A stretch of DNA of 11,134 nt, taken from Candidatus Caldarchaeum sp. (GTDB lineage Archaea; Thermoproteota; Nitrososphaeria_A; Caldarchaeales; Caldarchaeaceae). The position numbers and the translations under genes are program-made. The notes under the pieces were generated by a model that saw only the letters and a program-made list of their open reading frames with translations, was not told the DNA's origin and searched no databases. Position 1 is the stretch's first letter. Each line of letters starts with the position of its first letter. The stretch covers positions 1-11,134 of the forward strand of contig JANWZT010000031.1 of assembly GCA_025054515.1 (NCBI GenBank). The letters are read 5' to 3'. Positions 6,145 through 11,134 of the stretch are shown piece by piece.

Positions 6145-7133
6145 AGTTTGAGGTGGGATTGTGTCTTCGGAGCGTCGACCTGACTCCATTCGAAGTGGTT
6201 AATGTTGCCCGCAGGGCGGAGGAAATTGGTTTTCAATCCCTCTGGATGACCGAGGAGATGAGCCGTGCTTCTCCGCCGTTACTTGCTCTGGCGGCTTCGG
6301 CGACTTCACGCATCAAGGTGGGAACAGCCATCCTGAACATCTTCGCCAGAACACCGATGAACACGGCCATGACGTCGGCGACTTTGCAGGAAATTTCGGG
6401 AAACAGGTTTCTCCTCGGCCTCGGCGTCGGAGGACCGGACATAACGCGGAAGGGCCACGGCGTAGACTTTAGCAACCCAACCTCGAAAATGGAGGAATAC
6501 GTCGAAATTGTGAGGAAATTTCTGACGGGGGAGCGGGTGGTTTTTCACGGCAGGTTCTACAACGTCGACAACGTTAGACTGTGGCTGAAAACAGCCTTTC
6601 ACACACAGATTTACCTCGGAAGCCTAAACCCGAAAATGCTCACACTCGCCGGCAAAATCGCGGACGGCATCATTCTCAACATGTTCGACCCGGCCGCCGC
6701 ATCCTACGTCGACAAATTCGTTGAAGAGGGTTTGAAAAAATCGTCCGACCCCGCAAAAAGTTTCACAAAATATTCATTCGTATTGACAGCGGCTTCACGG
6801 AGCTCCGACTCTGTCGCAGCGATGAAAAAGGCCGCCGGCTTCTACATGAGCTCGCCGCCATACCGCAAACTCTTGATTCAGGCGGGACATGGAGCGGCTG
6901 TCCAAACCTTTCTCAAAACCATGGAGACACATGGCCGGGACAAAGCGGCCCAGACGATAGAAGAGGGGTTGTTGGAGAAAGTTGGGCTTTTCTGCGACGA
7001 AGATTTGAACATGCAGCTGAACAGGTTTACCCGAGCTGGAATCGAACCGCTTATCTATCCCCAGCCCAGGCCGGGGAAAGAGAAAGAGGACATAGATTCC
7101 ATTTTAACGGCTTTTGCGAAATATTTACCTTAA
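6141..7133 (+). CDS. Luciferase-like monooxygenase-fold, probably F420-dependent oxidoreductase
   Basis: The 330-residue TIM-barrel protein belongs to the bacterial luciferase/Mer superfamily, whose archaeal members usually use coenzyme F420 for hydride transfer. Visible blocks are the first strand (KFEVGLCLR, 2-10), ARRAEEIGFQSLWMTEE (23-39), IKVGTAILNIFARTP (58-72), SGNRFLLGLGVGGP (86-99), a YVEIVRKFL helix and YLGSLNPKMLTLAGKIADG for the C-terminal half of the barrel. It could be a methylene-tetrahydromethanopterin reductase-like enzyme or another F420 oxidoreductase; the substrate cannot be assigned. The TTG start overlaps the thioesterase stop by 4 nt and has GGTG at 6129-6132 as Shine-Dalgarno, implying translational coupling. 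It ends 16 nt before the PPDK ATG, so the three genes probably form one transcript. Confidence 0.85.
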   Translation: MKFEVGLCLRSVDLTPFEVVNVARRAEEIGFQSLWMTEEMSRASPPLLALAASATSRIKVGTAILNIFARTPMNTAMTSATLQEISGNRFLLGLGVGGPDITRKGHGVDFSNPTSKMEEYVEIVRKFLTGERVVFHGRFYNVDNVRLWLKTAFHTQIYLGSLNPKMLTLAGKIADGIILNMFDPAAASYVDKFVEEGLKKSSDPAKSFTKYSFVLTAASRSSDSVAAMKKAAGFYMSSPPYRKLLIQAGHGAAVQTFLKTMETHGRDKAAQTIEEGLLEKVGLFCDEDLNMQLNRFTRAGIEPLIYPQPRPGKEKEDIDSILTAFAKYLP

Positions 7134-7149
7134 ATGTAGGCGAGTAAAA

Positions 7150-9819
7150 ATGTCTACGACATACATGAAATATATGGGGCTATTCGACGAGCTGGTAAAC
7201 TACGGTAGGTTTGAGCTGGGCGGTAAAGGTTACGGACTCGTGCAGATGACGGCTATAGGGCTTCCCGTCCCCCCGGGGATCATCATACTCACTTCGGCCT
7301 GCAAAGAGTACTATCGGAGCGGTGGGAAGATTCCGGAAGGGCTGTTTGAAGAGCTGAGGGAGAAGCTGAAAGTCCTCGAAAATAGGACGGGTAAGAAATT
7401 CGGCGACCCCTCGAACCCGCTTCTTGTTTCCGTCCGGTCGGGGGCGCCGTACTCGATGCCCGGCATGATGGACACGATTTTGAACCTTGGGCTGAACGAC
7501 GCCGTGGCCGAAGGCCTTGTCAAACTCACTGGAGATGAGCGGTTCGTCTACGACGCCTACAGGAGGTTCATCCAGATGTTCGCTCGGATTGCGATGGGTG
7601 TCAAGACTGACCGGTTTGAGAAGTTGCTTGAGGAAACACGTCATAGGCTCGGCGTCAAGTTTGACATCGAAATTCCCGCTTCCGAAATGAAGAAAATCGT
7701 GGAGAAGTTCAAGCAAATCGTCCGCGAGGAAAAAGGCATGGAACTTCCGCAAGACCCGTTTGAGCAACTCAAGATGGCGGTTGAGGCCGTGTTTAGGTCA
7801 TGGAACAATCCACGGGCAGTCGAATACAGGCGGTATTACAAGATACCCGACGACCTCGGAACAGCCGTCAACATTCAGATGATGGTTTTCGGAAACCTCG
7901 GCGAAAAATCAGGCTCGGGCGTCGGGTTTACACGCAATCCTTCGACGGGCGAGAAGAAGTTATACGGCGAATATCTTCCAAAGGCGCAGGGGGAGGACGT
8001 TGTAGCGGGAATCAGAACACCATTCCCAATCGATAAGCTTGAGCAGAAACTGTTGAGCCAGCTGGAAGACATGGCCAAAAAGCTTGAACAACATTTCAAA
8101 GACATGCAGGATTTTGAATTCACGGTGGAAAACGACAAGCTCTACATGCTTCAAACCCGCAACGGCAAAAGAACCGCACAGGCGGCCGTGAAAATCGCCG
8201 TCGACATGTACAAGGAGGGCCTGATTTCTGCGGCAGAGGCCCTTCTCCGCGTCGACCCCAACGAGCTGAACCAGCTCCTCCACCGACGGCTGGACCCCAG
8301 CTACAAAGGCAAGCCGATAGCGAAAGGCCTCAACGCCTCTCCCGGAGCCGCGAGCGGTATCGTCGTTTTCGACACTAATGAAGCGGCTCAAAGAGGGGCG
8401 AAAGGTGAGAAGATTATTCTCGTGAGGCCCGAAACCACGCCAGAGGACATTAAGGGCATGATAGCGGCGCAGGGTGTTCTTACTTCGCGGGGGGGGATGA
8501 CCAGTCACGCCGCTGTGGTGGCGCGGGGCATGGGCAAGCCCGCGGTCGTTGGATGTGAAAGCATTCGGATAAACATGGATGAAGGCTATTTCACGACGTC
8601 CGAAGGACTTGTTGTTAGGAAGGGAGACGTCATAACAATCGACGGAGGCTCTGGACAGGTCTTCTTCGGCGAAGTCCCCACAACCGAGCCCGAGCTGACG
8701 ACGGAGCTTTATGAGTTGCTGCGCCTCGCCGACCAACATCGAAGACTCGGTGTGAGGGCCAACGCCGACACACCCGAGGCCGCGGAAAAGGCTAGAGCTT
8801 TCGGAGCCGAAGGCATCGGACTATGCAGAACCGAAAGAATGTTCAACGCACCAGACCGGCTTCCAATCGTACGGGAGATGATCATGGCCCAGACGCCTGA
8901 AGAAAGAAAAGCGGCCCTCGCAAAACTACTGCCATTCCAGGTAAATGACTTTAAACAGATTTTCGCGGTTATGAAAGGCCTTCCCGTCACGGTGCGTCTT
9001 CTCGACCTACCGCTTCACGAATTCCTCCCGCCCGCTGAAGAAATTCTGAAAGAGATGTTTGAGCTCGCTTCATCCCACGGCCCCCAGCATGAGATTCTAA
9101 TGCGTCAGGAGTTGTTGCGGAAGGTGTTAGTTTTGAAGGAACACAACCCTATGTTGGGTCATCGAGGGTGCAGGCTCGCCATAAGATATCCCGAAATCTA
9201 CGAGATGCAGGTCCGAGCCATTTTGAAAGCGGCGATAGATGTGAGACGGCAGCACGGCGAGACAGCGAAAATACAGATAATGCTTCCGCTCGTGAGCGAA
9301 AAAACCGAGCTCGTGATACTCCGGAAAATAATCGAAGAAACGGCGGAAAAAGTGTTTGAAGAGATTGGGGAAAGAATCGACTTCAAAGTGGGAACGATGA
9401 TAGAGACGCCGAGGGCTGCTCTGACAGCTTCAGAAATCGCTGAAGTGGCTGACTTCTTCTCCTTCGGCACCAACGACCTGACGCAGACAACTTTCGGGTT
9501 CAGTAGGGATGATGCGGAGGCCAAATTTATGGCAGACTACCTCGAGAAGAAAATTCTTCCACGTAATCCGTTCGAGTCGGTTGATGTGCGAGGAGTCGGA
9601 AGACTCGTCAAAATCGCGACAGAGGAGGGGAAGAAAGCGAATCCACGTCTCGAAGTCGGGATATGCGGCGAACATGGCGGAGACCCGGACAGCGTCAAGT
9701 TCTTCCACGCAGCCGGGCTGGACTACGTCAGCGCCTCCCCCTACAGAGTACCGATAGCACGCCTCGCAGCGGCACAAGTAGCCGTCGGACCGGTTGAAAA
9801 AGTGGCCGTCACCGTCTAA
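7150..9819 (+). CDS. ppdK: Pyruvate phosphate dikinase
   Basis: PPDK interconverts pyruvate + ATP + Pi and PEP + AMP + PPi, serving gluconeogenesis or glycolysis in archaea. The 889 residues cover the whole family architecture. The ATP-grasp N-domain includes GGKG (K26), SVRSGAPYSMPGMMDT (R96) and GSGVGFTRNPSTGEKKLYGE. The phosphohistidine domain has GGMTSHAAVVARGMGKPAVVG with H453. The PEP/pyruvate TIM barrel has GHRGCRL, FGTNDLTQTTFGFSRDDA (D776) and GICGEHGGDP with C839. These match the bacterial PPDK residues in order and spacing, and the GGMTSH and CGEHGGDP contexts separate it from PEP synthase. I chose ATG 7150, with GGCGAG at 7139-7144, over an in-frame TTG at 7114 that lies inside the previous gene. 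Its TAA overlaps the TAG of the convergent winged-helix gene. Confidence 0.96.
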   Translation: MSTTYMKYMGLFDELVNYGRFELGGKGYGLVQMTAIGLPVPPGIIILTSACKEYYRSGGKIPEGLFEELREKLKVLENRTGKKFGDPSNPLLVSVRSGAPYSMPGMMDTILNLGLNDAVAEGLVKLTGDERFVYDAYRRFIQMFARIAMGVKTDRFEKLLEETRHRLGVKFDIEIPASEMKKIVEKFKQIVREEKGMELPQDPFEQLKMAVEAVFRSWNNPRAVEYRRYYKIPDDLGTAVNIQMMVFGNLGEKSGSGVGFTRNPSTGEKKLYGEYLPKAQGEDVVAGIRTPFPIDKLEQKLLSQLEDMAKKLEQHFKDMQDFEFTVENDKLYMLQTRNGKRTAQAAVKIAVDMYKEGLISAAEALLRVDPNELNQLLHRRLDPSYKGKPIAKGLNASPGAASGIVVFDTNEAAQRGAKGEKIILVRPETTPEDIKGMIAAQGVLTSRGGMTSHAAVVARGMGKPAVVGCESIRINMDEGYFTTSEGLVVRKGDVITIDGGSGQVFFGEVPTTEPELTTELYELLRLADQHRRLGVRANADTPEAAEKARAFGAEGIGLCRTERMFNAPDRLPIVREMIMAQTPEERKAALAKLLPFQVNDFKQIFAVMKGLPVTVRLLDLPLHEFLPPAEEILKEMFELASSHGPQHEILMRQELLRKVLVLKEHNPMLGHRGCRLAIRYPEIYEMQVRAILKAAIDVRRQHGETAKIQIMLPLVSEKTELVILRKIIEETAEKVFEEIGERIDFKVGTMIETPRAALTASEIAEVADFFSFGTNDLTQTTFGFSRDDAEAKFMADYLEKKILPRNPFESVDVRGVGRLVKIATEEGKKANPRLEVGICGEHGGDPDSVKFFHAAGLDYVSASPYRVPIARLAAAQVAVGPVEKVAVTV

Positions 9820-9838
9820 ACTTCTTCAAATTCTTTTT
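9797..9838. terminator. Candidate U-tract terminators on both strands of the ppdK/wHTH junction
   Basis: On the plus strand TTCTTTTTG (T5 at 9834-9838) begins 15 nt past the ppdK stop. On the minus strand T5 (complement of 9797-9801) begins 15 nt past the stop of the opposing gene. Archaeal RNA polymerase can terminate at U-tracts without a hairpin, so both could work, each inside the other gene's coding end. The tracts are short, so support is weak. Confidence 0.3.
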
Positions 9839-10247
9839 GCCGCATTTCGTTGTGCAACAGCCTGTAGCGGGCCAGATTTCCGGCTCCAGACCTTTCGAGG
9901 AACCCTCGTTCCGCGAGACGGGCCAGATAGGTCGAGGCCGTGCTGAGCGGTATCTGCTCCCGGTGTTCGAATTGGTAGGCTTCTACGATGTCACGCGACG
10001 TAAAGGACGAAAAGGGAAAATGTTTCTCTATCGTATCCATCACCTTCGTCAACTTGCTGCCTTTCATGTTTTCAGAAGGTTCGGAGACTCCGCCCACGAG
10101 CTCGAGAAAGTCGGCGAGCTGGTATAGCTTTTCACGGCTCAACGAGCCTTCGAACATGATCGATATTTTGTCGCCCTCGCCAGTTTCCATCTCGAACTTT
10201 ATCTTTTTCCGCCGAGCCGTCAACGTCTGAACGAGTTGCAAACGCAT
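9816..10247 (-). CDS. Small winged-helix DNA-binding protein, function unknown
   Basis: I do not recognise a named family. The 143-residue protein has an N-terminal part with a predicted beta hairpin (KIKFEMETG-EGDKISIMFEG, 15-34) and a helix (SREKLYQLADFLELVGG, 37-53), then a linker and a winged-helix domain (about 65-131): helix LTKVMDTIEKHF, the FTSRDIVEAYQ turn, recognition helix LSTASTYLARLAERG (101-115) and wing FLERSGAGNLARYRLL. The tail is charged. It is likely a transcription regulator or chromatin-associated protein. The ATG at 10247 gives the longest frame, but the nearest TATA-like box (10248-10258) abuts it, which would place a transcript start inside the frame; TTG 10223 or ATG 10190 are alternatives. 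It is divergent from PCNA and shares a 112-nt control region with it, so a regulatory link is possible but unproven. Confidence 0.75.
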   Translation of the reverse strand: MRLQLVQTLTARRKKIKFEMETGEGDKISIMFEGSLSREKLYQLADFLELVGGVSEPSENMKGSKLTKVMDTIEKHFPFSSFTSRDIVEAYQFEHREQIPLSTASTYLARLAERGFLERSGAGNLARYRLLHNEMRQKEFEEV

Positions 10248-10258
10248 GGATATATCTG
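10248..10258 (-). promoter_or_regulatory. TATA-like element immediately upstream of the winged-helix ATG
   Basis: The minus strand reads CAGATATATCC, ending next to the ATG. If used as the TATA box of this gene, transcription would begin near 10228, inside the annotated frame. On the plus strand its GGATATAT matches the PCNA promoter box at 10329-10336 exactly. Confidence 0.35.
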
Positions 10259-10298
10259 TTGGATGGTCAAATCACCGGACAACGATATCGGAGTAAAA

Positions 10299-10330
10299 CC
10301 TTGGAAACCTATGCGTCTTACTCTTCAAGG
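10299..10330. repeat. Weak inverted repeat upstream of the PCNA TATA box
   Basis: CCTTGGAA (10299-10306) and TTCAAGG (10324-10330) are reverse complements apart from one missing C, with a 17-nt spacer. The right arm ends in GG of the TATA-like GGATATAT, where a BRE or operator would lie. It is short enough to be chance. Confidence 0.3.
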
Positions 10331-10337
10331 ATATATT
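10329..10337 (+). promoter_or_regulatory. TATA box for the PCNA gene
   Basis: GGATATATT is centred about 27 nt before the ATG at 10360, predicting a start at or within a few nt of it and thus a leaderless mRNA. No Shine-Dalgarno precedes the ATG (GATAACATC). Confidence 0.5.
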
Positions 10338-10359
10338 GGCCCCATTTCGTGATAACATC

Positions 10360-11130
10360 ATGGCAGAAACATCCGCAGCCTTTCGTCTGAAGCTTCCGTC
10401 CGCCGACTATTTTGCATCGCTTGTCAAAGCCATATCATCCGTTGTCGATGAAGGCTCTTTCACTGCCGACAGCGAATCGCTGAAGCTCACCGGAATGGAC
10501 CCAGCCCACGTAAGCATGGTCAACTTCGTTCTTAACAAGGAAGCGGCCGAAGAATATTCGTGCACAAAACCCGTTGAAATCAAGGTCAACATCACCGAGC
10601 TCCTCAAGTTCCTCAAAAGAGCGGGAAACGAAACGCTTTCCCTCGAATACGACGACGAAAAGAAAAAGCTGCGGCTCGTGTTCACAAACCAGACCGCCCG
10701 CAAAGAAAGAACCTTCGTCCTCAGCACTCTCGAGCCCGGCGCGGGGCCCGCGCCAGTCCCGAAACTCAGCTTCGAAGCGAAATGCCGCGTCGACACATCG
10801 GCCTTCTATGAAGCAGTCGACGACGCCTCTCTGGTCAGCGACTACGCCAAAGTCACCATAACCCCTAACGAGCTGATTGTTTCCAGCAGAAGCGACGTCC
10901 AAACGCATCGTTCCCGTTTCGAAAAAGACGGCAGCATCGTCCACGAAATATCCGCCGACAAAGAAGTTTCCGCGAGCTTCAGCCTAACGTATCTGGAGAA
11001 AATCGTCTCTTCGAGCAAATCGCTTTCAGACGAAACGGAAATCGAGCTCTCGACCAACAAACCCATCAAACTATCGTTCCCCATCACAGGCGGGAAAATG
11101 GAATTCCTGATAGCGCCACGCCTCGAATAA
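10360..11130 (+). CDS. pcn: DNA polymerase sliding clamp PCNA
   Basis: PCNA forms a trimeric ring around DNA that tethers the replicative polymerase, FEN1, ligase and other PIP-box proteins. The 256-residue length is typical. Recognisable parts are DSESLKLTGMDPAHVSMV (37-54) in domain I, the interdomain connector loop at about 120-135 (VLSTLEPGAGPAPVPK), SFSLTYLEKIV in domain II and the C-terminal strand KLSFPITGGKMEFLIAPRLE. I chose ATG 10360 over an in-frame TTG at 10336: the TTG lies inside the TATA-like box, and the ATG sits about 27 nt from the box centre. Archaea may carry one to three PCNA genes; whether this one is homotrimeric cannot be told. The gene ends 4 nt before the window edge and is complete. 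Confidence 0.93.
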   Translation: MAETSAAFRLKLPSADYFASLVKAISSVVDEGSFTADSESLKLTGMDPAHVSMVNFVLNKEAAEEYSCTKPVEIKVNITELLKFLKRAGNETLSLEYDDEKKKLRLVFTNQTARKERTFVLSTLEPGAGPAPVPKLSFEAKCRVDTSAFYEAVDDASLVSDYAKVTITPNELIVSSRSDVQTHRSRFEKDGSIVHEISADKEVSASFSLTYLEKIVSSSKSLSDETEIELSTNKPIKLSFPITGGKMEFLIAPRLE

Positions 11131-11134
11131 GCTT

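Noticed and set aside
5416..6189. 257-codon minus-strand open frame opposite the thioesterase
   Set aside because: It overlaps the clear tandem-hotdog gene almost completely and is Cys/His/Arg-rich with no recognisable fold, as expected of an antisense shadow.
8489..8496. Run of eight G just before the PPDK catalytic His codon
   Set aside because: It was considered as a slippage or frameshift site, but the frame is intact across it and simply encodes Arg-Gly-Gly of the conserved GGMTSH motif.
7960..8739. Long open frame (259 codons) on the minus strand inside ppdK
   Set aside because: It lies wholly opposite a fully recognisable PPDK frame, and its translation shows no coherent domain. Such antisense frames are common in GC-rich coding DNA.
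10248..10359. Possible tRNA or small RNA in the intergenic region before PCNA
   Set aside because: There is no T-loop GGTTCGAATCC-like box and no cloverleaf pairing; TATA-like boxes and short repeats explain the region better.
10435..10944. 169-codon minus-strand frame inside PCNA
   Set aside because: It is antisense to conserved PCNA domains, and its Phe/Gly/Val-rich translation has no domain signature.
11129..11134. AAGCTT (HindIII site) at the very end of the window
   Set aside because: It was considered as a cloning boundary, but several other AAGCTT sites occur inside the window (for example at 668, 8034 and 8080), so it is probably coincidental.
1..11134. CRISPR array, insertion sequence or integrase attachment site
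   Set aside because: I saw no regularly spaced repeats, transposase motifs, terminal inverted repeats or partial tRNA genes. The genes are ordinary chromosomal housekeeping types with similar base composition by eye.

Overview
The window is a gene-dense stretch of archaeal chromosome. Archaeal identity rests on a transcription factor B (TFB), an aIF1-type SUI1 initiation factor with an N-terminal zinc knuckle, a PCNA sliding clamp, an Ard1/Naa10-like N-terminal acetyltransferase, TATA-type promoters and many TTG/GTG starts. The mix suggests a thermophilic lineage of the TACK group, possibly Aigarchaeota/Caldiarchaeum-like. That placement is an impression from the proteins, not a computed phylogeny.

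Layout, left to right: the 3' end of a left-handed beta-helix (hexapeptide) acyltransferase (+); aIF1 (+), convergent with TFB (-); a divergent promoter region; cysS and a sugar-nucleotide nucleotidyltransferase (+, 1-nt spacing); these run into rimI/Ard1 and a secreted-looking metallophosphoesterase (both -); a short divergent region; then a + run of tandem-hotdog acyl-CoA thioesterase, luciferase-like (F420-type) oxidoreductase and pyruvate phosphate dikinase (PPDK); PPDK is convergent with a small winged-helix protein (-); and that gene is divergent from PCNA (+), which ends 4 nt before the window edge. No mobile element, CRISPR array, rRNA or tRNA was seen, and no gene-free stretch exceeds about 150 nt.

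The genes do not form one pathway. Five are informational or protein-processing housekeeping genes (aIF1, TFB, cysS, Ard1, PCNA). PPDK is central carbon metabolism (PEP/pyruvate). The thioesterase and luciferase-like genes sit directly upstream of PPDK and are translationally coupled to each other. The nucleotidyltransferase and the acyltransferase fragment point to surface-sugar or glycan metabolism but lie apart.

Notable structure: all three convergent gene pairs overlap by exactly 4 nt through their stop codons. Five first-in-unit genes have a TATA-like element 26-30 nt upstream of the start codon and no convincing Shine-Dalgarno, as expected for leaderless mRNAs, while internal genes mostly have one. 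The TFB upstream region carries a 13-nt inverted repeat with one unpaired base, between TATA-like boxes and the start. The thioesterase seems to have split its active site between two diverged hotdog halves. I see no clearly new multi-gene system; the best leads are regulatory and architectural.
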